From Stieleria sp. JC731 (lineage in GTDB: Bacteria > Planctomycetota > Planctomycetia > Pirellulales > Pirellulaceae), in contig NZ_JAJKFQ010000001.1 in NCBI RefSeq assembly GCF_020966635.1, forward strand, positions 1,240,001-1,304,000: a stretch of 64,000 nt of DNA, in the 5' to 3' direction. Made by a program: the position numbers and the translations under genes. The notes under the pieces were generated by a model. That model was not told where the DNA came from and searched no databases. It worked only from the letters and a program-made list of their open reading frames with translations. Below, piece by piece: positions 44,614-53,339 of this stretch (positions within the stretch are counted from its first letter, which is position 1; every line of letters begins with the position of its first letter).

Positions 44614-44691
44614 CAAGCCGGCCGTTCGACATGTGGCCGATTCAGGCTACTACAATGCGGGTTTGTTGCTTCCACTCGCTGCCAGCTGCCG

Positions 44692-47600
44692 ATGAAATCT
44701 CTTGTTAATCGCAAGCGACGACTGCTGTTTCAGTCACTCGTCGATCGTCGCCTTCTCGCCGTCGCTTCGATCTCCGTGCCCGAGGCGTCTGAAAGCGATT
44801 CCGAAGTCGTTTTCACGATTTCGCTTGACGAAGCTTCGGATGACGATTTGACGGTTCTATTTGATACTGTCGAAGACACCGCCGTCGCCGGTTCTGATTT
44901 CGAGCCCATCGTCTCGAAGCCCATTGTCTTTCAAGCTGGTGAACTCACGAAGGAAGTTGCCGTTCCGCTTCGCGATGATCTGACCCGTGATCTCGATCGC
45001 TCTTTTCGTGGCAGGATTCAAGTGCTTGATTCGAGCGGCCGCGTCGTCCCATTTGGTGAGCATCAAGTTCTTCAGGAGCCAGGGACGTTTGTTGCTGAAT
45101 ACGACTTTGATGAGGCCACGCAGCGATTTGCCTATGCCAATTTTGATAGCGGCCAGGAGTTCTATTCCACATCGCTTTCTGGTGATGAGCCTTCTGTGCT
45201 GCTAGGTCGAAACCAATCATCTGGGCAAATAGCGTCTGGAGGAATTATCGTCGTTTCCGATGGGCAGGCCGTTGTGATGCGAGGGGCCTTGGAAGAAGCC
45301 AATGTGGTCCATCTTTATCGTCGTCCCGTCGATGGGTCATCGCCACTGGTACGCATTAGTGGCCCGTTGGATAGTGGCAGTATCGATCAATCCAATTCGA
45401 TCTCAGTCAGTCCGGATCGGCGTTACATCGTTTATGCTTTCGAGGAATCGAACACCGGATCGATGCAGCTTTATTCCGTTCCGGCGGATGGCAGTTCGGC
45501 CCCGGTTCGTCTAAGTGACCCGCGGTTTGAAATTGATCATCTTTATGACATCGGCTTGTTCTTTACCGAGGACGATCGTGTCGTCTTTCAAGCTGCCCAG
45601 CCAAACGATGGACTTTACATCGCTTCGCTTGATGGATCGACGGAGCCAATCCGGCTAAGTGAGGGTGTGGACAACGATATTACGATTCCCTTTCCGCAGT
45701 TGTCGGCGGATGGCGAGTGGGTGTTTTTCAGTGCGCGGACTGCGCCGGGAGTGAGAGAGACGTCGCTGTTTCGAGTTCCACTAGACGGCTCATTGCCGCC
45801 GCAGCGAGTGGTTCAGAACACCGGAAGCGCGGCAAGGGCGATCACACCTGATGGCGGACGGGTTGTCTATCGCATCAACAACGGGATCATTCCTCCGTTT
45901 GATTTAATGAGTGCGCCGGTCGATGGCAGTTCCGCTCCGATTCGTCTGAATCAGGAACTACCAGAAGGCCGCGAAGTGATCAATCGCGTTCTCATGAGCC
46001 ACGATGGGGACACCGTTTTTTACTTTGCAAACATTCAAGACCAATCAACGTATTCCGTGTATTCGGTGCCGACGATTGGTGGCGAGCCGCCGATGCTTTT
46101 GGGGACTCTTCCCGCTGGCGTCAAACCACATTATTTGAGTCTGACCCCGGACTCTCAGCACTTGGTCTTCAGCACAGATTATTTCGGCGGTCCGCAAACG
46201 CTGATCGAACTGTATTCGGTACGAACTGACGGTTCCACACCGTTGATCCGTTTAAATGGTGATGCTGTTGGTGCGGTCGCGTTGGCACGTCAGGACTATG
46301 TTGAGATGAGCCCGGATGGGAAGACGATTTCGTATCTCTCGTCAGAAGACTCATTCATTGGTGATGTGGGTTTGTTTCAGGTGCCTGTGGATGGTTCTCG
46401 CCCCTCGTCACGTTTGAATCTGTCTCGGCATGTCTCTCGCAGTTCGGTTAAACGAATCGATACTGGGTTTGTTTATCGGACTCAGGAAGTTGATAACTAC
46501 ATGGTTTCGGAAGTCTATCGATTCGCCGAGGCAATGGTTCGAGACGACGATTTCGATGTGGCTGACTTCGGCGATGCTCCCAGTCCCTACCCGGTCACCT
46601 TGGCTCAAAACGGCGCGCGGCATTCAGTTGGATCCGTGTTTCTGGGCGAGTCTGTTGACGTGGAAGCTGACGGTCAACCGGATGCCCAGGCGGCTGGCGA
46701 TGAGGCCACTTCCCTGCCCCGCAGCGAAGGCATTCGTTTTCTGACAGACGTTGTTGCCGCGGACGTCAATACGCTGGCTAGTGTGGAGGTGGTTGCATCA
46801 GAAGCGGCCAAGCTCGATGCCTGGATTGACTTCAATCGAGACGGCGATTGGTCCGACCCCGGAGAGCAGATCTTTGTCAGCAACGATGTTACCGCTGGCA
46901 TGTCGCTTCAGTCATTCATTGTGCCCGGTGGTGCCACTGCTGGTGTAACCGCTGCAAGGTTTCGTCTCAGTCGCGACGGTGGCCTTTCGCCACTTGGTAG
47001 CGCCACCGACGGAGAGGTTGAAGACTATGTATTGACCGTCGCCGATGGGACAGTTTCGGAAAAGCGAAGCGTTGTTCTTGACCACGAGCAAGTTTCAGTC
47101 TCGACCGAAGGTGGCCAGCCGAGCGTTCTTGCAGGCAGGCAGTATCGCTTTGCGGCGCCATTTGCAAGCGTTGATGTGATCGAAGTGATAGGCGGCAACC
47201 AGGATCAGTTGTTCGAAATCTTGGAAATGGATTGGCCAAACGCTGCGATCGAATTGGACGGCCGCGAGGGCTTCAACACACTTCAGATTTTGTACCCCGG
47301 CACGTTCGATCTCACTGCGGGTGGGATGATTTCGGCAAAGGGTTTTTCAAAACTTGATTTGTCCATGGTTTCGGGTGTAAGCATCGTTATTGATGAAACA
47401 TCCATTGCTGAACTTGCCGGTTCTGACGAACTGGTGATTGCGGCTTCGGCCCCGCATCAAGTTATTTTCGAGGATGCGGCCGATTGGGTCATGGCTAGTG
47501 ATTTGATTGAGCCGGGGCACTTTCGGCAGCAGTTGATCCATACCGTGAGTGGCCGGTCGGTTTCGCTGGAAACTCCCCTGCCCTGGATAAACTTGTTGAA

Positions 47601-47958
47601 TCCATTTGACGTCAACAACGATGGCATGACGTCACCGCGTGATGCACTGGCGGTCATCAATCGGTTGGCGGTCTTAGACTCTCAGTCGGGTAGCAGTGAC
47701 CTGCCAGATCCGTCAACTTTGGATTCTTGGTTGGGCTTTTATTACGATGCGAACGGTGACGGCATCATCGCACCGCGTGACGCCTTAGCCGTCATCAATC
47801 GTTTAGCCACTTTGGAAGCGATGTCTTCGGTGACCTCTGAATCAGAGCGTCCCGAAGCATCGAGCTTATTGGCTTTAGCAGGGTTCGATAGTGCGAATCG
47901 AGAGCGGGACCGGTGGTTCGGAGAGTTCGAGATGTTGGATCAAATCGAACTCTTCTAG
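44692..47958 (+). CDS. Large surface protein: TolB-like propeller, GEVED and dockerin-like repeats
   Basis: 1088 residues from the ATG at 44692, which yields the planctomycete surface-protein N-terminus (KRRLLFQSLVDRRLLA). The frame is open 129 bases further upstream but crosses the palindrome cluster. Residues ~20-120 resemble a Calx-beta-like domain. About residues 130-600 are WD40/TolB-like propeller repeats (SPDRRYIVYAFEE, LYSVPADGSSAPVRLS and similar). GEVEDYVLTV near 780 is the GEVED motif. The C-terminus has two dockerin-type calcium loops, DVNNDGMTSPRDALAVINRL and DANGDGIIAPRDALAVINRL. It is probably exported and cell-surface attached. It ends just before convergent accA. Confidence 0.88.
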   Translation: MKSLVNRKRRLLFQSLVDRRLLAVASISVPEASESDSEVVFTISLDEASDDDLTVLFDTVEDTAVAGSDFEPIVSKPIVFQAGELTKEVAVPLRDDLTRDLDRSFRGRIQVLDSSGRVVPFGEHQVLQEPGTFVAEYDFDEATQRFAYANFDSGQEFYSTSLSGDEPSVLLGRNQSSGQIASGGIIVVSDGQAVVMRGALEEANVVHLYRRPVDGSSPLVRISGPLDSGSIDQSNSISVSPDRRYIVYAFEESNTGSMQLYSVPADGSSAPVRLSDPRFEIDHLYDIGLFFTEDDRVVFQAAQPNDGLYIASLDGSTEPIRLSEGVDNDITIPFPQLSADGEWVFFSARTAPGVRETSLFRVPLDGSLPPQRVVQNTGSAARAITPDGGRVVYRINNGIIPPFDLMSAPVDGSSAPIRLNQELPEGREVINRVLMSHDGDTVFYFANIQDQSTYSVYSVPTIGGEPPMLLGTLPAGVKPHYLSLTPDSQHLVFSTDYFGGPQTLIELYSVRTDGSTPLIRLNGDAVGAVALARQDYVEMSPDGKTISYLSSEDSFIGDVGLFQVPVDGSRPSSRLNLSRHVSRSSVKRIDTGFVYRTQEVDNYMVSEVYRFAEAMVRDDDFDVADFGDAPSPYPVTLAQNGARHSVGSVFLGESVDVEADGQPDAQAAGDEATSLPRSEGIRFLTDVVAADVNTLASVEVVASEAAKLDAWIDFNRDGDWSDPGEQIFVSNDVTAGMSLQSFIVPGGATAGVTAARFRLSRDGGLSPLGSATDGEVEDYVLTVADGTVSEKRSVVLDHEQVSVSTEGGQPSVLAGRQYRFAAPFASVDVIEVIGGNQDQLFEILEMDWPNAAIELDGREGFNTLQILYPGTFDLTAGGMISAKGFSKLDLSMVSGVSIVIDETSIAELAGSDELVIAASAPHQVIFEDAADWVMASDLIEPGHFRQQLIHTVSGRSVSLETPLPWINLLNPFDVNNDGMTSPRDALAVINRLAVLDSQSGSSDLPDPSTLDSWLGFYYDANGDGIIAPRDALAVINRLATLEAMSSVTSESERPEASSLLALAGFDSANRERDRWFGEFEMLDQIELF

Positions 47959-47984
47959 TGCATTTCGAAGCGACTGCCCGCTCG

Positions 47985-48004
47985 GTCTACGTTTGGCCGT
48001 AGAC
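47985..48004. terminator. Short hairpin between convergent genes
   Basis: GTCTACG (47985-47991) and CGTAGAC (47998-48004) form a perfect 7-bp stem with loop tttggc. It is located between the surface-protein gene and the end of accA and has no T-tract. Confidence 0.45.
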
Positions 48005-48037
48005 GGAATGATCAGACGCGATAGCTAATCGCAATAG

Positions 48038-49003
48038 TTAGACAGCGGGCTCTTCTAGGAAGACGCCGATCTGGCGGAATTTGTCGTAGCGAGATTCCAG
48101 CAGTTCATCGATCGGCTTGGTTTCCAGATCGGCCAGCGTTTTCGACAGATAAGATTTCAGTCGCGACGCCATTTGGTGATGATCGCGATGAGCTCCGCCG
48201 AGCGGTTCTTCGATCACGTCGTCGACGACGCCCAGTCGTTTCAGGTTGGCGCTGGTGAATTTCAGTGCCGATGCGGCGCGTGGCGCATGTTCGTGGCTTT
48301 TCCACAAAATGCCCGCGCATCCCTCAGGACTGATCACGCTGTAATAAGCGTGCTGCAAGACTGCGATGCGGTCGCCGACACCAATGCCGAGTGCTCCGCC
48401 GGAGCCGCCTTCGCCGATCACGATGCAGATGATCGGTGTCTTCAGTTGGCTCATCTTGAACATGCTTTCGGCGATCACTTGAGCCTGTCCGCGTTCTTCA
48501 GCGCCGACGCCTGGGTAAGCCCCAGGTGTATCGATGAAGCAGATCAAAGGCAGGTTGTACTTTTCTGCCAACCGCATCTTGGTCATCGCCTTGCGATAGC
48601 CTTCCGGGTGAGCGCAGCCGAAGTGACATGCGGCGCGTTCTTTGAACGTTCGTCCTTTCTGGTGACCGAGCACCATCACTTTGAATCTGTCCAGTTTGGC
48701 GAACCCTGACAGCATCGCGCGATCGTCACCAAAGTGTTTGTCGCCGTGCAGTTCGACAAAGTCATCGAACGCAAGGTTTAGATAATCTTGCGTGTAAGGA
48801 CGGTTCTTGTGCCGAGCCACTTGGACCGTTTGCCAAGGGTCAAGTGACGAGTAAACATCACGCAGTTGCTTGACCAAATCCAAGCGAAGCGATCGCAGTT
48901 CCGCATCGGCGGATTCATTTCGATCGGTCTGACGATCGAGAACGCTAATGCGGTTTTCGAGTTCCGCGATCTCGAGTTCAAAATCTAATCCGGGGCCTGG
49001 CAT
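48038..49003 (-). CDS. accA: Acetyl-CoA carboxylase carboxyltransferase subunit alpha
   Basis: 321 residues. With AccD it transfers the carboxyl group from biotin to acetyl-CoA in the first step of fatty acid synthesis. Family features include ELEIAELENRISVL at the N-terminus, GFAKLDRFKVMVLGHQKGR, CHFGCAHPEGYRKAMTKMRLAEKY, LPLICFIDTPGAYPGVGAEERGQ and the oxyanion-hole region GEGGSGGALGIGVGDRI. Length is normal. It starts 6 bp after the kinase gene stop, so the two are probably co-transcribed. Confidence 0.97.
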   Translation of the reverse strand: MPGPGLDFELEIAELENRISVLDRQTDRNESADAELRSLRLDLVKQLRDVYSSLDPWQTVQVARHKNRPYTQDYLNLAFDDFVELHGDKHFGDDRAMLSGFAKLDRFKVMVLGHQKGRTFKERAACHFGCAHPEGYRKAMTKMRLAEKYNLPLICFIDTPGAYPGVGAEERGQAQVIAESMFKMSQLKTPIICIVIGEGGSGGALGIGVGDRIAVLQHAYYSVISPEGCAGILWKSHEHAPRAASALKFTSANLKRLGVVDDVIEEPLGGAHRDHHQMASRLKSYLSKTLADLETKPIDELLESRYDKFRQIGVFLEEPAV

Positions 49004-49009
49004 CTATAT

Positions 49010-49957
49010 TTATTCCTGTTCGGGATCGAGTTCATCGGCGGTTGGTTTGCGGATCATGTCGTCCGCTCCGCGAATACCGGGCAAGTTGTCGAAGACACTG
49101 ATTTCAGGCTTGCGCGGCCGTTTGCTCCAAAGTTCCATCGAGCGAACTTCCTTCAACACATCCCACATCGATTGCGGTCGAGCTGAAGGCGATTTCGCCA
49201 TCATGCGTTTAATGACTTCGGCAAACTCTTTTGAAACATTGTTGTTGTAAGCGATCGGGCTTGGCACCTGAGCGTTAAGGTGCTTGTTCAGAAGGTCGTT
49301 CGGTGTGTCGCCTGTGTATGGCGGTTTGCCTGTCGCCATTTCGAACAAGACACATCCGAATGAATAAATGTCCGTTCGCTCATCGCAGATCTTGCTGCGG
49401 ATTTGTTCGGGAGCCATGTAGCTGCGTGTTCCCTTGGCTAAGCCGCCACGGTGAAACAGCTTGCTGAGACCTGTCTTTTTCTTTTCGCTGATCGTAAAGT
49501 CGATCAACTTCACTTCGCCATCGCGGCTGACCAGAAAGTTATCTGGCTTGATATCCAAGTGGATCCAACCACGCGTGTGCATGTAATAGAGGCCTTCGCC
49601 GGCTTGCTCGATAATCTTGTTCAGCATGTAAGCGAGCGAATCTGGGCCGCGGCGCAAGGCTTGTTTAATGTTCAATTCGCTGAACAATTCCAAGACCAGA
49701 AATGGGCGATCGTTCGCAAACAGGTGATCGAGAATCTTGATGATCCGCGGGCTGTTCTGCAGGTCCTGCCCGACGTTGTATTCATGCTTGAGAAGGTTGA
49801 TCTCGCTCTTATCTTTAGCGACGCTACCTTTGAGGATTTTTAGCGCATATCGGCTGTTGTCGTTCTCATCGATCGCTTCCCACACCTCTGCCGTGGATCC
49901 AGAACGAATAAGCCGGGCCAGTCGGTACGGGCCAAAGAAGTCTCGGGTTTTTGTCAT
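49010..49957 (-). CDS. Serine/threonine protein kinase (soluble, with DFT in place of DFG)
   Basis: 315 residues covering a single kinase domain with a short C-terminal tail and no membrane helix. Gly-rich loop: LIRSGSTAEVWEA. ATP lysine: YALKILKG. Catalytic loop: HLDIKPDNFLV (HRD becomes HLD). Metal-binding motif: LIDFTISEKK, where the Gly of DFG is Thr. SYMAPEQIRSK and DIYSFGCVLFEMATGKPPY follow as usual. Asp and Asn for catalysis are present, so activity is plausible despite the DFG change. It is the gene directly upstream of accA, which suggests shared expression and perhaps regulation of lipid synthesis. Confidence 0.92.
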   Translation of the reverse strand: MTKTRDFFGPYRLARLIRSGSTAEVWEAIDENDNSRYALKILKGSVAKDKSEINLLKHEYNVGQDLQNSPRIIKILDHLFANDRPFLVLELFSELNIKQALRRGPDSLAYMLNKIIEQAGEGLYYMHTRGWIHLDIKPDNFLVSRDGEVKLIDFTISEKKKTGLSKLFHRGGLAKGTRSYMAPEQIRSKICDERTDIYSFGCVLFEMATGKPPYTGDTPNDLLNKHLNAQVPSPIAYNNNVSKEFAEVIKRMMAKSPSARPQSMWDVLKEVRSMELWSKRPRKPEISVFDNLPGIRGADDMIRKPTADELDPEQE

Positions 49958-50104
49958 CGGATTTCAGTGCGAGAAGCTCTTGCGTGATAACGGCCGGTCA
50001 TCATAGTTGACGGCCCTACCCTCGGAAAAGGTCGCAAAGTCCGCCAGGGCCTCTGAGTCCGCGAAAACCGGCGTTTTTGTGAGAATCGGCAACTTCGGAC
50101 CGAT

Positions 50105-51328
50105 TTAGAAACCCGGCGACCGAGCACTTACGGGTGGTTGTTGCCCCAACACCTGCCGATAGATCTCGCGAATCTGGCGAGTCATCGCTTGATGGCGAAA
50201 CCGTTCGGTAAAACGCATCTGCCCTTCCCTACCCATCCGTTGCCGCAAGTTTTCGTCCTTCACCAGGCGAATTAGCTCGCCGGACAGTCGATCGCAATCA
50301 CGTGGCGGGATGAGGCAACCGGTTTCGTCATTGATGACTACTTCGCGAGCACCGTCGATATCAAAACTGACGGCGGGCTTTCCGGCGATTAAAGCTTGTG
50401 GCAATGCTCGGGCCAGTCCTTCACGAAGCGAGGTATGGACCAGAACGTCCATCGCGCCGATCAGCTCCGGTACCACGCTCGGGGAAACCAAGCCGGTGAA
50501 GATGAAATGTTTCGCGATTCCCAGTTCATCGATTCGTTGCTTTAGCTCGTCTTTCAGGATTCCATCGCCGACCAGCATGAAGCGAACTTCGGGACAAGCT
50601 TTGATCACCTCGACTGCGGCAGTCACCAAGTCGTCGTGCCCTTTGAGATGAAACAGCCGTGCGACCTTGCCGATGACAACGTGATCGTCTTCGATCCCGT
50701 AACGTTTTCGCACCTCGTCACGCGTCTGGTTGGCGTTTACGAATGGTTCAACATTCATCCCGCTATAAACGGTTGTGAATTTGCTACGCGGCGCGACTTT
50801 GGCATCGACCATTAAATCCGTCATCGCGTCGGCTACCGAAAGGATCCGATGGCATTTTTTCGAAGCGTATCGTTCGCACCGACAAAAGAAGTCTTTCGCG
50901 AGACTAGGTTGGAAATCGTGGAAAGGGGCCCCATGCACGGTATGGATGACCGCTGGCACGCCAAGTGACCAAGCGGCGATCCGCCCCAACAATCCACCCT
51001 TGGCGCTATGGGTGTGAACCACGTCGGGGCAGAAATCACGCAAGGCCTTTTTGATCGCGTGATAGGCCGACAGATCGCGGGTCGGATGAATATTTCTGCG
51101 AAGCTGTGGTAGGAGCTTTATTTCAAGCTCCCCTGCCCTGCCCCGCAATTGACTTCGGTCGCCAAAGAATCCGCCACGTTCAAGCAAGTCGCCTTCCGGT
51201 CCCAAGGCGGGACCGGTGATTAACATCACTTCATCGTTATGTTCTTCGATGAGGTCCAGGCAGTTCAGCAGCGTGTTTTCCTGGGCTCCGCCGATGATCA
51301 TACGTGTGATGACGTGTGCGACTCGCAA
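50105..51328 (-). CDS. Glycosyltransferase family 4 (GT-B fold)
   Basis: 407 residues from a TTG start (family-like N-terminus RVAHVITRMIIGGAQENTLL). The N-terminal half contains VVHTHSAKGGLLGRIAAW and VIHTVHGAPFHDFQ. The donor half contains VIGKVARLFHLKGHDDLV, VRFMLVGDGILKDEL and the EX7E-like SLREGLARALPQALIAGKPAV. It presumably adds a sugar from a nucleotide donor to a surface glycan or lipid. Acceptor and sugar are not predictable. There is no surrounding polysaccharide cluster except a flippase-like gene at the window's right end. Confidence 0.92.
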   Translation of the reverse strand: MRVAHVITRMIIGGAQENTLLNCLDLIEEHNDEVMLITGPALGPEGDLLERGGFFGDRSQLRGRAGELEIKLLPQLRRNIHPTRDLSAYHAIKKALRDFCPDVVHTHSAKGGLLGRIAAWSLGVPAVIHTVHGAPFHDFQPSLAKDFFCRCERYASKKCHRILSVADAMTDLMVDAKVAPRSKFTTVYSGMNVEPFVNANQTRDEVRKRYGIEDDHVVIGKVARLFHLKGHDDLVTAAVEVIKACPEVRFMLVGDGILKDELKQRIDELGIAKHFIFTGLVSPSVVPELIGAMDVLVHTSLREGLARALPQALIAGKPAVSFDIDGAREVVINDETGCLIPPRDCDRLSGELIRLVKDENLRQRMGREGQMRFTERFRHQAMTRQIREIYRQVLGQQPPVSARSPGF

Positions 51329-51352
51329 ACCGTTGCTCCTGCTTCGGTAATC

Positions 51353-53134
51353 TTACTGTGACTGTTTTAAAAACTGATCGATGTCGTTGACCACCTGCTC
51401 GATCCAGTCGGCTCGATTCCAGTGACCGTGCTTGGCCCCTTCGTGAATGACGAGGCCTGTCGGACGGCCCAGCTGCTTCATTCGAGAACGAGTTTTTTCG
51501 TTTCGCGCGGGGTTATCCAAGCTGCCGCTGATAAATAAAGTCGGCGGCATCGATTTATCAACCTGCTCATACGCATCGGCAAGTCGATAGAGTTCATTTT
51601 TTTGCTCGGCGTCGCCCCCCATCCACGCAACGGCATTGGATGACTGGGGATTTTCAATGGATTTCTCTGCCACCGAACCGCTCGCGATCTCCAGCGGGCC
51701 GGCCAAGACTACCGCTGCCGAAAGCGAGGTGTCAGTGTTTCGGTGGGCGGGATGCTTCAACTCGGCATTGTCATCGCCAGCTGCCATGAGGCCGACCAAG
51801 TGCCCTCCGGCCGATCCCCCAACAGCTGCGATCTGTTTAGGATCAATGCCGAAGTCACTTGCGTGCTTTCGAAGGTATGCGGTCGCGGCGTTGCAGTCAC
51901 GGATCGCGGCAGGAAAGTACGCCTCGCCAGCCAACCGGTACTCGATCGCCGCGGTGGCATAGCCTTTTTCGGCGAGCCGAAGCGCGAGAGCACGGAACTT
52001 GGTCTTGTCACCTTTTTGCCATCCTCCGCCGTGGACAACAACAATCGCGGGCAACAAGCGGTCGCTGTCGCTAGGTGATTGCGAGCTAGGGCGAAAGACA
52101 TCCATCAACAGGTCTCGCTCTCCATCACGGTGATAGACAAGATTCAAGTCGGCTCGGATCCCTTCACCAATCGCGGTCGATGTCGGTGAATCACTGTGTC
52201 CATCGACCCTGTGCTTATCAGATTCGGGCTGATTAGTCTCGGGCCCATCCATCCTTGGTGCCGGAGCCACCCCGACGGCATTTAGATCCGCCGCGTACAA
52301 TCCGCCAAAGGTGCTCAGGTAAATGGTCTTTAATGTATTGCCGCCGATGATCGCGTTGATTGGCCGATGATCGGGGCTCAGTTCTCCGATGTGATTGCCA
52401 TTGGGGCTGAAGACATGAACTGCCTTTGCGCCGGTGACATAGATGTTGCCCGCTCGGTCAACGCACATCCCGTCACCACGGAATCCATCTGCGGTTTCTG
52501 GCAATTGAGCCAATACGGTTGCTGCCTGCTCGGGAGCGTTAGGCTGGACAAGATCGATGCGATAAATCTTGCCGGTCTTCGCCGATGAGCAATAAAGCTG
52601 TTGACCTGATGGTGCGATCGCAATTCCGTTGGGTGAGATCAAGCCGGTCGCGATATCGGTCGTGCCGCCACTTGGCGATACCTTTCGTATCGCACCCTGC
52701 CTTGTCAGTGTGACGTAAACGTTTCCTTGAACATCCACCGTCAAGTCGTTGGGACGCTCGGTCGCGTCAAACTGGGCTAAAGTTTTCGGAGTCTGTTTTG
52801 CGTATGGGGGCTCCAGCACAGCAATTCGAGCACCTTGGTTATCCGACAGGTACAACCGGCCGTGTTGAAATGCGGTCCCCGAGATCGCGATTCCTTCGAT
52901 TAGCGTGCGCGGCTTTTGGTCGGGTTTTCGCAAGTTATACAAACGAAGTGACTTTCGTTTGACGTCGGGGACAAACAACTGCCCTGCCCCATCCCATGCC
53001 GCACCATCGGCCAACTCGAAATCCGCATCGACAAGTTGTATTGTTGTGCCTTTGGGAACGACGGGACGTTCTGCAAACGCGTTGATGGTTGGCAAGATCG
53101 CCAACAAAACAGAAAGGCCATTTCGGCATCGCAT
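51353..53134 (-). CDS. Secreted fusion of an SMP-30/gluconolactonase-like propeller and an alpha/beta-hydrolase
   Basis: 593 residues from the ATG at 53134, which gives a signal peptide (CRNGLSVLLAILPTINAFA). Residues ~20-290 form an SMP-30/NHL-like propeller: ELADGAAWDGAGQLFVPD, RPNDLTVDVQGNVYVTL, SPNGIAIAPSGQQLYCSSA, RGDGMCVDRAGNIYVTG. After a Pro/Ser/Asp linker, residues ~330-593 form a BD-FAE/esterase-type hydrolase: VVHGGGWQKGDKTKFRALA, nucleophile motif VGGSAGGHLVGLMA, and EGAKHGHWN carrying the probable catalytic His. It may act on plant or algal ester-linked carbohydrate (inference). It lies 24 bp upstream of the glycosyltransferase gene. Confidence 0.88.
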   Translation of the reverse strand: MRCRNGLSVLLAILPTINAFAERPVVPKGTTIQLVDADFELADGAAWDGAGQLFVPDVKRKSLRLYNLRKPDQKPRTLIEGIAISGTAFQHGRLYLSDNQGARIAVLEPPYAKQTPKTLAQFDATERPNDLTVDVQGNVYVTLTRQGAIRKVSPSGGTTDIATGLISPNGIAIAPSGQQLYCSSAKTGKIYRIDLVQPNAPEQAATVLAQLPETADGFRGDGMCVDRAGNIYVTGAKAVHVFSPNGNHIGELSPDHRPINAIIGGNTLKTIYLSTFGGLYAADLNAVGVAPAPRMDGPETNQPESDKHRVDGHSDSPTSTAIGEGIRADLNLVYHRDGERDLLMDVFRPSSQSPSDSDRLLPAIVVVHGGGWQKGDKTKFRALALRLAEKGYATAAIEYRLAGEAYFPAAIRDCNAATAYLRKHASDFGIDPKQIAAVGGSAGGHLVGLMAAGDDNAELKHPAHRNTDTSLSAAVVLAGPLEIASGSVAEKSIENPQSSNAVAWMGGDAEQKNELYRLADAYEQVDKSMPPTLFISGSLDNPARNEKTRSRMKQLGRPTGLVIHEGAKHGHWNRADWIEQVVNDIDQFLKQSQ

Positions 53135-53281
53135 GGGAAGACCTAGGTGGGGAGAGAACCTGTGTGTTCTGGGGTGGGACCCCAATATGATACTCCCCTG
53201 CCCTGCTCCGATGCTGTGCGGTGTATTCGTTCTTGGCGATGGTCAGGAACGAGGCCTTGCGATCGCATCCGCATTCAATGC

Positions 53282-53311
53282 AAAAAGGCCTCGACTTGCG
53301 GTCGAGGCCTT
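53282..53311 (-). terminator. Intrinsic terminator of fliA
   Basis: AAGGCCTCGAC (53285-53295) and GTCGAGGCCTT (53301-53311) form a perfect 11-bp stem with a five-base loop. On the - strand the stem is followed by a T-run (complement of the A-run at 53282-53286). It lies 29 bp past the fliA stop. Confidence 0.9.
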
Positions 53312-53339
53312 GATGATTTTGTCGCGATTGCGAATCGAA

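Larger units (their letters stand above)
44227..44691. other. Gene-free gap containing a dif-like site and palindromes
   Basis: There is no supported gene here. Short frames of 60-75 codons have no family features. It contains a 28-bp dif-like sequence (44296-44323) inside a pair of ACACGGGGA/TCCCCGTGT inverted copies (44273-44281 and 44350-44358). A cluster of GTTGTCGACAAC-like palindromes (44453-44613) lies further on. The GGGNAGGG octamer orientation reverses around this gap. Confidence 0.7.

Noticed and set aside
44563..44691. Upstream extension of the surface-protein gene
   Set aside because: The extension crosses the palindrome cluster and lacks a signal-like segment, whereas the ATG at 44692 gives the expected planctomycete N-terminus.
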